A stretch of DNA of 64,000 nucleotides from Psychrobacter nivimaris (GCF_009812035.1 NZ_VZIZ01000003.1:1-64000), one strand, 5' to 3'. Numbered from the stretch's first letter, positions 8,663 to 18,595 are shown. Numbers and translations: made by a program. Notes: a model not told the origin generated them from the sequence alone.

Positions 8663-9417
8663 TTGTTAGTTGATGAATAAAGTTCAGCAAAAATGAAAGA
8701 TACCAAACCATTAGGAATACAGCATAGCCTACACAGTCCTCATACCGAACGTATGTGGCTAATATAAATAGCGAAAATACCAACTGCAGTGGTAAGCAAA
8801 TGCTAAGTGTTACGCCCAAATCTTAATGAGACAGATACTGTCAAATCAAAAAGACAGGGACTACTTTCAATAGGCGTCAGTTAATGGGTAAACCATCACG
8901 CTATTAATAGGCATACACAAAGGTAGCTACATGCTAAAGAAAACTCATGTGATGAGTGTCTATAGCGGAATTACGAATAAGCACTAAGCCATGATAAAAT
9001 GACCCAAACTCGATTTAGACAGCCTTATCAGCTGTAATAAACAATAGCTGAGAAATCTCTACTCATCTATTGCGATTGATGTGTTACTAAGCGGCATTAA
9101 TAAATAAAACTACATATTTGTTAAGTGCCTGTAACATATTTGCGGGATAAGAGTAACCTATTATGTCATTAACCTCAAACATTATCCGATATTTACCAAA
9201 CAATGACCGAAGATGATATATAAGTATTTATTTAAAGAGATTTAATAATATTTTTAATAAAGCATTGAAAGATAAGGTTTTATTATTAGTAGCATCGAGT
9301 GATATATCGCTATGAGCTAAGTTATAACCATGAATGGTTAGCTGAAGCTTTCATTAGAAAAATAGATAATGAGCGATAGATGATGGTTGCTCTCAATGAA
9401 CAAGTAGAAGTGAATTT
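8663..9417. other. Intergenic region, no gene seen
   Basis: About 750 AT-rich bases between the symporter start and the fdhD stop. Short open frames here lack ribosome binding sites and family likeness. It should contain the symporter promoter and the fdhD 3' region. I see no convincing hairpin terminator or RNA gene. Confidence 0.5.
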
Positions 9418-10500
9418 TTATATATTATCTTGTTTGGTATAGTAAGTGACTCGGTTATCACGTAAAAATCCAGCCAATCCAAGGCCATAACGCTCAGCCA
9501 CGCGCACTGCTGTACTGGTAGGCGCTGACATGCCAACTAGCCACGGGATTTGACTTCGAATAGACTTTTGAACCAGTTCAATAGAGAGACGCGAAGTCAT
9601 AAGCACACAGCTAACGTCTGCTTTTTGGCGTAATTGCCAACCGATGAGTTTATCAAGTGCATTATGGCGGCCTACATCCTCGAATAAATGTAGCTGCTGA
9701 TTATGTATCGTCGCTGCGGCATGTACCGCACCTGTCAGTTGATGCGTATGTTGCGCGGCATCCACTTGTTGACGCAGTGCCAATAGGGAGTCAAGACTTG
9801 GTGCGCTCGTTTGAATGCCATTTATACCTGTCTGTTGGTTATGTTCATGGTGTAAATGGTCTTGTGAGTAAGTACTTAAATCAGGCAAAGCTTGCGTTAG
9901 TCCAGTAATACCGCACATACCGCAGCCTGTACGCCCTGCGAGCTGTCGTTTTTGTGCTTGGATACGTTGATGGCAGCGTTGGCTCAATACCAACTCCACG
10001 ACATATATATCGTAATCTTGAAATTGTTCTAAGCTTTGCTCAATTGATACTGAGTCAAGGCTTTCATCATTCGAATCTTGAGCAAACTTCTGGTAGCTAG
10101 CGATATCTGCAAGGTGAGTCACTTCCCAGTCGAGTAACTCGTGACTGTATTGAATTAAGCCTTCACTAAATAAGAACCCAACAGCCAAATACTCTAACTG
10201 ATGAGGACTGGCCATCAACACAGCATAATGAATCCCATTAATAATGATAGAGACCGCAGCTTCTACGGCTAAGCTAGTAGTCTGAGATTCAATTTGAAGG
10301 TGAGAGTCATGAGTAGGGTTATTGCTAACTGACGGGTAATGATGCTTTTGTGCTAAGTGGCTACGAGCAAGTGGTCTCTCTGACAACCTCTCATCGTTAG
10401 ACAGCTCAGGTGTAACTATCTTAGTGCTAGTTGAGTTATCTATCATAGCGGGGTCGATAAGAGCCTCACTTTGCTGAGCGTTATTTTCAATGGTTATCAC
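9418..10500 (-). CDS. fdhD: Formate dehydrogenase accessory sulfurtransferase FdhD
   Basis: Predicted sulfur carrier that sulfurates the molybdenum cofactor so that formate dehydrogenase-type enzymes become active. The catalytic CxxC is present in RTGCGMCGI at about residues 193–198. Other family landmarks are FLFSEGLI near 108, TGAVHAAAT near 253 and EDVGRHNALDKLIGW near 273. At 360 residues it is longer than many FdhD proteins because of a low-complexity N-terminal extension of about 60 residues and a His/Gln-rich insert after the CxxC. It follows the YdeP-type oxidoreductase gene on the same strand, 94 bases away, so that enzyme is the likely client. Confidence 0.93.
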   Translation of the reverse strand: MITIENNAQQSEALIDPAMIDNSTSTKIVTPELSNDERLSERPLARSHLAQKHHYPSVSNNPTHDSHLQIESQTTSLAVEAAVSIIINGIHYAVLMASPHQLEYLAVGFLFSEGLIQYSHELLDWEVTHLADIASYQKFAQDSNDESLDSVSIEQSLEQFQDYDIYVVELVLSQRCHQRIQAQKRQLAGRTGCGMCGITGLTQALPDLSTYSQDHLHHEHNQQTGINGIQTSAPSLDSLLALRQQVDAAQHTHQLTGAVHAAATIHNQQLHLFEDVGRHNALDKLIGWQLRQKADVSCVLMTSRLSIELVQKSIRSQIPWLVGMSAPTSTAVRVAERYGLGLAGFLRDNRVTYYTKQDNI

Positions 10501-10594
10501 GGTTTATCATGGCCTAGAAATATGAGTGTGTTTATGGTCATTTAGAGGAGTAGCCAATGAAAATGTCATTCTCATCGGCTCTCCGCAGTATGAT

Positions 10595-12916
10595 TTACGC
10601 AGGCGTAGCTATTGATGTATTTGCCTCTACGCGCTCTAAAACGACGGTCGTCGATTTGTACGCTGGGATATGAGATTCTGGCGCATGTGTCTCCAAATCA
10701 AAGAGATCATTGCACTCAGGGTAGTAAGCGGCGACAGCGTTAGAGGCAATATCCATCTCGCTCAATACCAATGGGCCCAATATGCGTGGTTGCTCTAGGC
10801 TATCTTTAGCACGCTGGCGAGTGACTATAACACGGTCACCTTTTTGCCAACCTAAACGACTTATTTCATCGGGATGCATAAACAGCACATCACGGCGATC
10901 CGTTTGACGATAGCGGTCTTTAAACCCAAAAATCATAGTGTTGAATTGGTCATGGCTGCGGACACTGGTCAATTGCCAAATCTTTTGCGCTGTATTTTCA
11001 ACATCATCGATATCGTTTGCGGCTGCCATTTGTGCAGCGACAAAAGTAATCGGATATTGTGGGACTTCAAACTGGGCTTTGCCGCTTTCGGTATTCCATA
11101 CACGATGACGCGCCGCATGATACAAATGAAAGCCACGCTCAGAGGTACGAATACGCTGATTGAAGTCTTCAAATCCATTAATCGCTTGAGCGATATAGTC
11201 CCGAATAATATCGAAATCCTCACTCATCGCAAGCCAAGGAATAGACGAGTCGGCGCCGAGTACATGGGTCGCAATATCCGCTACGATTTGAGCTTCAGAT
11301 TTTAGAGTATCACTAACAGGTTTGAGTTTGCCCTGAGTGGGTACGATCTGACACATGGAGTCTTCGATAGTGGCAAATTGCTCACCCTTTGTTGTGACAA
11401 TACGTTCGGTACGGCCTAAGCAAGGTAGGATCAAATTGTTAGCACCGGGGTATAGCATGGTCTCATTGAGCTTAGTACCGACAAATATATTAAGCTGAGT
11501 AGTGGTTAAGGCTTGCTCAATCGCGCTGGTATCAGGGGCGGCCACTGCGTAGTTACCACCCATGCCCATAAAGACTTTCAATTTACCTGCGATAAGAGCC
11601 TTGGCACCTGTGACGACATCGTAGCCATGTTCTTGTGGCATAGGGTGCTTAAACACACGCTCTAAACTGTCTAGTAAGCTTTTGCTAGGACGCTCATGGA
11701 TACCCATAGTGCGATCGCCCTGTACGTTGGAGTGCCCACGTACTGGGGATGCACCAGCGCCGTCGATACCAATCATACCCATCAGCAGGAGCAAGTTGGT
11801 AATCATCGCCACATTGTCATCACCCTGTACATGCTGAGTAATGCCCATGCCCCAAGTGCAAATCGTTGCTGGACTATCAGCTACCAGCTCAGCGAGATTG
11901 ATAATATCTGTCTGAGAAATACCGCAGCCAAGTGTGATATCTGACCATGATTGCTCTGTTAGCCACTGTTTTAGAGGTTCAAAGCCTGAAGTATGAGTGG
12001 TAATAAACTCATGATTTATTTTATCGTTTTCGATTAACCACTTGGCAATGCCCGTCAATAAGGCTGCATCACCGCCGATTTGAATTTGAATAACGTCATC
12101 GACCATATCAGCACTTTGACCGGCTGCCATGTGAGTTGGTTTTTGTGGATTTCTGAACTTGCTTAAACCTTGTTCACGCATCGGGTTGATTGAGATGATT
12201 CGACAGCCTTGCTCATGCGCATGGGCGAGCATCTCTAGCATACGTGGATGGTTGGTCGCTGGGTTTTGCCCAAACATCAATATCAGCTTGGCTTGCTCAA
12301 AATCTTCTAGCATGACCGTCGCTTTACCAATACCTAGCTGTCTGCTTAGCATTACTGAGGTTGGCTCGTGACACATATTTGAGCAATCAGGCAGATTATT
12401 GGTCCCAAAGCAGCGAACAAACAGCTGAAATAAGAAGGCAGGCTCGTTAGTCACACGGCCTGATGTATAAAATAGCGCCTCATCAGGTGAATCAAGCTGT
12501 CCTAACTGCTCAGCGATTAAGCTGTAAGCGGCTTCCCAAGGGATAGGAACATAGCGATCTTGCGCCGCATCGTAATACATCGGCTCTGATAAACGTCCAC
12601 TGTGTTCCAGCTCGTAACCAGTCCATCCCTGTAGTTCAGTGACAGTATGTCTCGCAAAAAACTCGGCATCTGCTTTGTGGGTCATGGTCTCACTGGCAAT
12701 GACTTTAATGCCGTTTTCACAGACATCGATGGCTTTGTGCGACTTATGGTCAGGCCAAGCACAACCTGGGCAGTCAAATCCGCCTTGCGGCTGATTGCTT
12801 TTAAATACACTTATACCGCCACGCAAAAATGTCTTATAGTCCATTAGTTTTTGGGTAGATGAGATCAGCGCAGGCCAACCAGCAGCAGGGTGGGAGTAGA
12901 TAGGAATTTTGCGCAT
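10595..12916 (-). CDS. FdhF/YdeP-family molybdopterin oxidoreductase
   Basis: Predicted molybdopterin-binding oxidoreductase of the YdeP branch, 773 residues. The N-terminal GFDCPGCAWPD motif, near residue 49, is typical of YdeP proteins. A molybdopterin domain (YTSGRVTNEPAF, CSNMCHEPTS, GQNPATNHPRML) and a C-terminal MopB dinucleotide-binding domain follow. I choose the ATG at 12916 because GAGG lies six bases before it. An in-frame ATG at 12928 would place that GAGG inside the coding region. It is paired with fdhD, which suggests a formate-dehydrogenase-like enzyme needing a sulfurated cofactor. No electron-transfer subunits are adjacent, and the physiological substrate is unknown. In E. 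coli ydeP is linked to acid resistance. Confidence 0.88.
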   Translation of the reverse strand: MRKIPIYSHPAAGWPALISSTQKLMDYKTFLRGGISVFKSNQPQGGFDCPGCAWPDHKSHKAIDVCENGIKVIASETMTHKADAEFFARHTVTELQGWTGYELEHSGRLSEPMYYDAAQDRYVPIPWEAAYSLIAEQLGQLDSPDEALFYTSGRVTNEPAFLFQLFVRCFGTNNLPDCSNMCHEPTSVMLSRQLGIGKATVMLEDFEQAKLILMFGQNPATNHPRMLEMLAHAHEQGCRIISINPMREQGLSKFRNPQKPTHMAAGQSADMVDDVIQIQIGGDAALLTGIAKWLIENDKINHEFITTHTSGFEPLKQWLTEQSWSDITLGCGISQTDIINLAELVADSPATICTWGMGITQHVQGDDNVAMITNLLLLMGMIGIDGAGASPVRGHSNVQGDRTMGIHERPSKSLLDSLERVFKHPMPQEHGYDVVTGAKALIAGKLKVFMGMGGNYAVAAPDTSAIEQALTTTQLNIFVGTKLNETMLYPGANNLILPCLGRTERIVTTKGEQFATIEDSMCQIVPTQGKLKPVSDTLKSEAQIVADIATHVLGADSSIPWLAMSEDFDIIRDYIAQAINGFEDFNQRIRTSERGFHLYHAARHRVWNTESGKAQFEVPQYPITFVAAQMAAANDIDDVENTAQKIWQLTSVRSHDQFNTMIFGFKDRYRQTDRRDVLFMHPDEISRLGWQKGDRVIVTRQRAKDSLEQPRILGPLVLSEMDIASNAVAAYYPECNDLFDLETHAPESHIPAYKSTTVVLERVEANTSIATPA

Positions 12917-13014
12917 GACAGACCTCATAGATAGATGACAATAGCGAAGCTTTGATAGACGACAACTATATAATGGTCAGTGAAAAGTTCATATGATCAT
13001 TAACTATAGATAAC

Positions 13015-13050
13015 AAAAAACCTCCAAGAAAAATCAATTCTCTTGAAGGT
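13015..13050 (-). terminator. Rho-independent terminator of the ABC importer operon
   Basis: ACCTCCAAGA (13020–13029) pairs with TCTTGAAGGT (13041–13050) with one mismatch. On the minus strand the stem is followed by six T. It sits about 80 bases beyond the ATPase gene stop. Confidence 0.7.
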
Positions 13051-13131
13051 CTTTGAAGTTATCGGAAATGATTATATCCGACAGGTACCAACTTACAAGT
13101 CGTAAGTCATGGAAAGCATTAGCTTAAAAAC

Positions 13132-13926
13132 TTAGCTCAAAATCAAACTGTCGTCTTCAACTTTTTCGCCACGTGTTTGCTCAAACATATCGAGTAGATC
13201 ATGTACGGTCATGCCTTTGCGAATGTCACCAGCCACATCCAACACGACTTGACCCTGATGCAGCATAACGGTGCGTGTACCATGTGCCAATGCTTGTTGC
13301 ATAGAGTGGGTAACCATCATCGTAGTCAGTTTATTATCCGTGACAATCTTATCAGTCAATTCTAAGACAAAAGCCGCAGTCTTTGGATCAAGAGCTGCAG
13401 TATGCTCATCAAGCAACAAGATTTTAGAAGGCTGCAATGATGCCATTAGAAGACTTACTGCCTGACGTTGACCACCAGAGAGTAGACCCATACGATCGGT
13501 TAGACGATTTTCTAGACCTAACTTTAAAACGGATAGTTTTTCTCGGAACAAATCGCGGTTGTTTTGATTCAGTGCAAATTTCAGACCGCGATTACCGCCG
13601 CGTTTGTAGGCCAAAGCCATATTTTCTTCAATCGTGAGCGCTTCACAAGTTCCCGCCATCGGATCCTGAAAGACACGAGCAACCCAATGCGCGCGTTGAT
13701 GAGCAGACTTTTTGGTCACATCAATGCCATTTAGCAAGATTGAGCCACTATCGACACGCGTCGTACCGCTTACCGCGTTCAAAAAAGTAGATTTACCTGC
13801 GCCATTGGTACCGATGACAGTGACAAATTCACCATCAGCAATATTTAAGCTGATACCACGTAGGGCAGGGTTTTCGATTGGCGTGCCTGGGTTAAAGGTC
13901 AACCGTAAATCGGTGGCTTGCATCAT
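13132..13926 (-). CDS. ABC importer ATP-binding protein
   Basis: ATPase subunit of 264 residues powering an importer. Walker A is GTNGAGKST near residue 39, the signature is LLSGGQRQA near 147, and Walker B with the following residues reads LLLDEHTAALDP near 169. The DEHTAALDP form and the pairing with PF04392-type binding proteins match the TrpXYZ-like importer group of Gram-positive bacteria and its proteobacterial relatives. It is the last gene of a four-gene minus-strand cluster (two binding proteins, permease, ATPase), 64 bases after the permease. An aromatic amino acid is a plausible substrate by analogy only. Confidence 0.88.
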   Translation of the reverse strand: MMQATDLRLTFNPGTPIENPALRGISLNIADGEFVTVIGTNGAGKSTFLNAVSGTTRVDSGSILLNGIDVTKKSAHQRAHWVARVFQDPMAGTCEALTIEENMALAYKRGGNRGLKFALNQNNRDLFREKLSVLKLGLENRLTDRMGLLSGGQRQAVSLLMASLQPSKILLLDEHTAALDPKTAAFVLELTDKIVTDNKLTTMMVTHSMQQALAHGTRTVMLHQGQVVLDVAGDIRKGMTVHDLLDMFEQTRGEKVEDDSLILS

Positions 13927-13990
13927 AATCGTTATTCCTTATTATCTCTTCAAGCGTCACAAGTATTATCAATACTTGCTTTGACTGTCA

Positions 13991-14890
13991 TTAGGCGCGA
14001 ACTTTGCGTGATAAAAACTTGGTTTTCGCTTTTGGCAATACTAAGGCTAGTACCACGAGCAATGCGGTAATCAAGTTCAAATCCTGTGGTCCAAAGCCGA
14101 TGCTACGTAGCGTATCGCTTGATAGTGCGACCTGAATAAACAGTTTGTACAATACCGCGCCGACAACAACGGCAAAGGTAATCAGCCAAATACGCTTGGC
14201 AGGAATGATGGTCTCACCGATGATGACCGCTGCTAGACCAATGACGATTGTACCGATACCGATAGAGATATCAGCGCCGCCTTGGGTCTGGACAAATAGC
14301 GCACCCGCTAAGGCAATCAAGCCGTTAGAAATCGCCATACCGATGATGGTCATCCATGAGGTATTGATACCTTGCGCCTGTGCCATTCTTAAGTTTGAGC
14401 CAGTAGCGCGCATCGATAGCCCAGTTTCGGTGCTATAAAACCAGTTTAAAAATAACATCGCGAGCGCGACGACGACACCGATAATCAGACAGCGCATCCA
14501 ATAACCATTGCCGTCAGTGACTAAGCTACTAAATACCGTCGTCTCACCAAGCAAAGGTAGGTTTGGCGCACCCATAATGCGTAGGTTGACAGAATATAGA
14601 GCGACCATCACCAAGATACTAGCGAGCAGTTGCAGGATACCGAGCTTGACGTGCAGCCATGCGGTGACGATACCAGCGACTGACCCTGCTAACATACCAA
14701 AAGCACAGGCGATCCACGGGTTGATACCAGCGACGATAGAAATGCCAGCGACGGCGCCGCCTAACGGAAAACTACCGTCAGCGGTCAAATCAGGAAAGTC
14801 GAGTGTACGAAATGAAATCAGCACACCGAGTGCGACTAGGCCATAAATCAGACCACTTTCAAGCGCACCAAAAAAAGCAATTAAAGACAT
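13991..14890 (-). CDS. ABC importer permease (BPD_transp_2-like)
   Basis: Inner-membrane permease of 299 residues with about eight or nine hydrophobic segments. It begins MSLIAFFGALESGLIYGL and contains the conserved TLDFPDLTADGSFPLGGAV segment found in permeases that work with ABC_sub_bind lipoproteins. It lies between the second binding-protein gene and the ATPase gene on the same strand. A 437-base gap with a hairpin separates it from the binding-protein genes, so it may be made at a lower level than they are. Confidence 0.87.
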   Translation of the reverse strand: MSLIAFFGALESGLIYGLVALGVLISFRTLDFPDLTADGSFPLGGAVAGISIVAGINPWIACAFGMLAGSVAGIVTAWLHVKLGILQLLASILVMVALYSVNLRIMGAPNLPLLGETTVFSSLVTDGNGYWMRCLIIGVVVALAMLFLNWFYSTETGLSMRATGSNLRMAQAQGINTSWMTIIGMAISNGLIALAGALFVQTQGGADISIGIGTIVIGLAAVIIGETIIPAKRIWLITFAVVVGAVLYKLFIQVALSSDTLRSIGFGPQDLNLITALLVVLALVLPKAKTKFLSRKVRA

Positions 14891-15327
14891 AAGAGATCAG
14901 TAAGTCATAACCCAGTGTCTAGCGTATGGTATCAAGATAGGTAAGTGGCAATGGCCAAAACCCTCTACCTGCTAAACAGCTAAGCGGTGAATTTAACAGA
15001 TTAAGCAATCTGCGGTTAGGGTAAACCAAAACAGGTCACGATTAATAACGATCATAAGTTACCTTGGTTTAAAGCGATGGTTCAATGCACTGCAATCAAT
15101 AGACCTATCCTCTACTTAACAAGTATCAGATAAATGGCCAGACAAATACAGCACTATTAAACGCACTTTCAAAAAAAGACTCTGTTTAGACAAGAAGCCC
15201 AGCCTAATGACTCATAGCTGGGTTTCTTATTTAATCATTAGCCGTATATTTAAGGTATACAACACAGTATTAGTTCGTGTCGCTATCTTATTTATACCTG
15301 CTATTTTGAGCCAAATACAAAGGTGCG
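14891..15327. other. Intergenic stretch inside the ABC importer cluster
   Basis: 437 bases between the permease start and the stop of the upstream binding-protein gene. It holds the hairpin at 15192–15228. No other gene or RNA is recognisable. Confidence 0.5.
15192..15228 (-). terminator. Hairpin between binding-protein and permease genes
   Basis: AAGAAGCCCAGC pairs with GCTGGGTTTCTT over 12 bases with one G·T-type mismatch and a 13-base loop. On the minus strand a T-rich run follows about 12 bases later. It lies 100 bases beyond the binding-protein stop and may act as a partial terminator, giving more binding protein than permease. Confidence 0.5.
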
Positions 15328-16368
15328 TTATTCTACCACTTCTTTAGCTTTATCGATAACCGCTTGTGGCAACGTGATGCCTTCTTCTTTAGCGTGTTTT
15401 GGACTGACGTATAGATCAAGCGCTTGTGGAGTGTAAACAGGAATAGCACCTGCTTTTTCACCGTTTAAGATACGTACGACAATTTTACCAGTTTCACGGC
15501 CAAGCTCATAGTAGTTCACGCCTAGAGCAGCAACAGCACCGCGCTCAACTGAGCTAGTGTCTGAGGCAATTAAAGGAATCTTACTTTGTTTGGCGATTTG
15601 ATAAAGTGATTCGTACGCTGATACTACGTTGTTGTCAGTTGAAGTATAGATCATATCGACCTTACCTTCGAGACTACGGGCTGCCATCGCAATGTCGTTA
15701 CTACGCTGTGCAGGCGCTTCTAATACATTGATACCTAGTGGTGTTAGCTTCTCTTTTAGATTTTTTAAGATAATCGTTGAGTTGACTTCACCTGGGCTAT
15801 AGACATAACCGACGTTCTTTAATGATGGAATGATTTGACGCATCAAATCAATCTGTGGCTCATACGGTAGGGCATCTGATGCGCCTGTAACGTTGGTGCC
15901 AGAACCATCTAACTTAGGTACCAGTTTTGCGGCTACTGGATCAGTAACTGCTGAGAATACCAATGGAATGCTGCTAGTAGAAGCGGCAACAGACTGCGCA
16001 GATGGCGTTGCGATAGCGACGATAACGTCTGGCGCATCAGCGACAAATTGCTTGGCAATCTGACCAGCAGTAGCAGTGTTTCCTTGTGCGCTTTGGAAGT
16101 TAACGGTTAAGTTTTCACCGTCCTTGAAGCCTGCTTCGTTTAGCTCGTCGATGACGCCTTTACGTACATCATCAAGCGCCGGATGTTCGACGATAGCGGT
16201 AATAGCAACGGTTTTCATAGCCGTCGCTGCATCACCACTAGCGGCAGCATCAGTAGAGCCATCATCTTGTGCTGATTGATTACAACCAGTCAAGATAGCA
16301 GTACATACACCGCCTAATAATAAAGCCTTACCGAAATTAAAACGACCAAAACGATTTTGAGACAACAT
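15328..16368 (-). CDS. ABC importer substrate-binding lipoprotein (copy 2 of 2)
   Basis: ABC_sub_bind (PF04392-type) lipoprotein of 346 residues. The start is the ATG at 16368, with AGGAG six to seven bases upstream; a longer frame to 16404 lacks a good site. The signal peptide ends at lipobox LTGC. The mature protein shows ITAIVEHPALDDVRKG, NFQSAQGNTATAGQIAKQF and YVYSPGEVNS. The neighbouring gene at 16446–17495 encodes a close paralog with the same landmarks. The gap between the two is 77 bases from this start, so they are probably co-transcribed. Two binding proteins could widen the ligand range of a single permease. Confidence 0.88.
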   Translation of the reverse strand: MLSQNRFGRFNFGKALLLGGVCTAILTGCNQSAQDDGSTDAAASGDAATAMKTVAITAIVEHPALDDVRKGVIDELNEAGFKDGENLTVNFQSAQGNTATAGQIAKQFVADAPDVIVAIATPSAQSVAASTSSIPLVFSAVTDPVAAKLVPKLDGSGTNVTGASDALPYEPQIDLMRQIIPSLKNVGYVYSPGEVNSTIILKNLKEKLTPLGINVLEAPAQRSNDIAMAARSLEGKVDMIYTSTDNNVVSAYESLYQIAKQSKIPLIASDTSSVERGAVAALGVNYYELGRETGKIVVRILNGEKAGAIPVYTPQALDLYVSPKHAKEEGITLPQAVIDKAKEVVE

Positions 16369-16445
16369 GGGTCTTACTCCTAAAATAATAGTGTGTCCGT
16401 ACACTATATAAATAATTGACGAGCTAATAGATAGCTTACTACTTT

Positions 16446-17495
16446 TTATTTGGTTTCGGCATCAATATCAACATTGATGGCGTTTTTTAGTAACTCTGCT
16501 GGCAAGCTGACACCTTGTGTTTTGGCGTGCTTAGGACTGACATATAGGGTCAGATCATTCATGACTTCAGGTTTGATAGTATTGACCGCTTCGCCATTTA
16601 ACACGCGATATACCATCTTGCCAGTGGTACGACCAAAGTCATAGTCATTAACACCAAGCGCAGCAGTCGCGCCGCGTTTTACACTGAATTCATCAGACGC
16701 GATAATCGGTAACTTTAGCTCATTTGCTGCTTGGGTCATGGCCTCAAAGGCAGACGCAACATTGTTGTCAAATGAGGTATAGATGATATCTGCGCGTCCT
16801 TGCAAACTGCGTGTCGCCATACCGATATCCGTTGGACGATTGGCAGGAATGTCTAATAGTGACAGACCTCGCGCTGGCAGAGCTTGTTTTAGGTTCTCAC
16901 GCAATGATACTGAGTTTGCCTCACCTGGGCTATAGACATAACCAATGGTCTTTAAGTCGGGTTTTATCTGCTGTAACAAATCCAATTGCGGCTCTAGTGG
17001 CAACTGGCTTGAGAGTCCAGTCAAATTGCTTTGAAAGGGCTTGCCATCTGCCGTGATGAGCTTGGCACCTAGCGGATCTGACACAGCAGTGTAGATAATA
17101 GGGATAGTGGTGGTCGCGGCTACCACTGACTGCGCAGAAGGCGTTGAGATTGCTACGATCGCATCAGGGTTGTCTCCTGCAAATTGCTTGGCAATCTGTC
17201 CTGCAGTCGCTGTGTTTCCTTGAGCACTTTGAAAGTTAACAGTTAGGTTTTGACCTTCGACATAACCATTATCTGCCAATTCATCAATAATACCGCGGCG
17301 CATATCATCTAATGATGGATGCTCAACGATTTGAGTAATGGCAATTGATTTGGCAGGTTTGTCTGTAGCCGTGCTATTTTCAGCAGTCGCTGCGGTCTCG
17401 GTAGAGGAGTTTGAGCAGCCGATTAGTCCAAGTGTGCTAATGGCACTAAGAGCAACGCCATATAGGCTTAAGCGTAGAGTAGAAGCGATAGTCAT
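16446..17495 (-). CDS. ABC importer substrate-binding lipoprotein (copy 1 of 2)
   Basis: First gene of the importer cluster, 349 residues. The signal peptide ends in lipobox LIGC, giving a lipidated binding protein facing the periplasm. It shares with its downstream paralog ITQIVEHPSLDDMRRG, NFQSAQGNTATAGQIAKQF, YVYSPGEANS and a C-terminal LYVSPKHAK motif. The paralogs differ over the linker and in the ligand-binding middle, so they may not bind the same compound. The family includes TrpX-type tryptophan-binding proteins, but the ligand here cannot be read from sequence. Confidence 0.88.
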   Translation of the reverse strand: MTIASTLRLSLYGVALSAISTLGLIGCSNSSTETAATAENSTATDKPAKSIAITQIVEHPSLDDMRRGIIDELADNGYVEGQNLTVNFQSAQGNTATAGQIAKQFAGDNPDAIVAISTPSAQSVVAATTTIPIIYTAVSDPLGAKLITADGKPFQSNLTGLSSQLPLEPQLDLLQQIKPDLKTIGYVYSPGEANSVSLRENLKQALPARGLSLLDIPANRPTDIGMATRSLQGRADIIYTSFDNNVASAFEAMTQAANELKLPIIASDEFSVKRGATAALGVNDYDFGRTTGKMVYRVLNGEAVNTIKPEVMNDLTLYVSPKHAKTQGVSLPAELLKNAINVDIDAETK

Positions 17496-18097
17496 TATTA
17501 GGTTAACTCATAGGTTATATCAATCGCAAAAACCAAGTAGATACGGCCAGACTGACTGAGCCTACTAACTTGTATAGCAGTAATTTTACTCATCTGTTTG
17601 GTGTACTTTGGTTTTTTACCATGATATTGAAGAATGCAGATTAGCCAAGTCAATGCTATGTTGATGCTGAGATAGCAGGCTAACAATTAAATAAAGTAAT
17701 CGTTCCATCGATTATTATGTTCATATTATGACAGTAATGTAAGTTATCGCAATAAGAAATTAATGTGTAGCGGTCATGGTGATGGATAATAAAAAAATCA
17801 TCACTTCTTTTTATCTTATCAAGACGCGTGATGCATTGAAGCTCTTGTGTAGATCTGAATATAACAGATGCCGCTAGAGTACTTTTGTTTGCTGAAAACA
17901 TATGCAAAAGGCTTACATCCTAGCAACGCATCTATTACGTACTCACTTCATAATTAACGTAAGCTAATTTTCATACGAGAAACACGATAGGTCTAAGGAT
18001 AATCCAGTCATTTTGGTGACATTGTGCTGAATAGTGGATATGAAATATACGCTATTATTTATCTAATTTTTCGAATGACCATTTTAAGGATAATATT
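17496..18097. other. Intergenic region, no gene seen
   Basis: About 600 AT-rich bases between divergent genes. It should contain the promoters of the ABC importer cluster (minus strand) and of the small secreted protein (plus strand). Minus-strand open frames at 17498–17686 and 17680–17907 look spurious: no signal, no family likeness and no ribosome binding site. Confidence 0.5.
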
Positions 18098-18499
18098 ATG
18101 AACACTGCTAATCTTAAATTATTAACCATCGCCGGTATCACTGCTACTTCTTTGATTGGATTGCCTGCTATGGCAAAAGATGGTCATGGAAACGGGCACG
18201 GTAATGGACACGGTAATGGCAAAGGTAACTCTGCCCATGTTAGTAAAAACTATAAACATAATGGCAATGCCCACCCAAGTATCAACGCTTATCGCAATGC
18301 TAGCCCGAATGCTTCATTTAAGCGTGATCTTGATAGATACGGTTATAGAGTAGTCGGCAAGATTGATAGAAGGGATTATGACCGTTCTGTCGTTTTAGAC
18401 CGTTATGATGACCGTTACGTTCGTATTCGTACGCCAGAAAATAACATTGTGACGGTGATTAATGATACTTTACAGATTATCGATATTTTGAGTAGATAA
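18098..18499 (+). CDS. Small secreted protein with Gly-His-Asn repeats
   Basis: Secreted protein of 133 residues. A signal peptide covers residues 1–26, with likely cleavage after AMA. The mature N-terminus holds repeated GHGN units (residues 29–44) encoded by 12-base tandem repeats. It then becomes basic and Tyr/Arg/Asp-rich (RDYDRSVVLDRYDDRYVRI) and ends in a hydrophobic VINDTLQIIDILSR segment that resembles the tail of RcnB-like periplasmic proteins. AAGGATAATATT precedes the ATG. A strong terminator follows. Function is unknown; histidine repeats suggest metal binding, which is inference. Confidence 0.75.
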   Translation: MNTANLKLLTIAGITATSLIGLPAMAKDGHGNGHGNGHGNGKGNSAHVSKNYKHNGNAHPSINAYRNASPNASFKRDLDRYGYRVVGKIDRRDYDRSVVLDRYDDRYVRIRTPENNIVTVINDTLQIIDILSR

Positions 18500-18540
18500 G
18501 TATCAGGCTTGGTTTTTAGCCATTTGCTAAATCAGCCATA

Positions 18541-18570
18541 AAAAAAGATGCCGCTTAGGGCATCTTTTTT
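18541..18570 (+). terminator. Terminator between the small secreted protein and metG
   Basis: GATGCC and GGCATC form a hairpin flanked by six A on the left and seven T on the right. It lies between convergent genes and can serve both strands. Confidence 0.8.
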
Positions 18571-18595
18571 TATTTTTTAATCCTAAAAATAACCG

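Noticed and set aside
10874..11305. Plus-strand frame of 143 codons
   Set aside because: Lies inside the YdeP-type oxidoreductase gene on the other strand and shows no family features.
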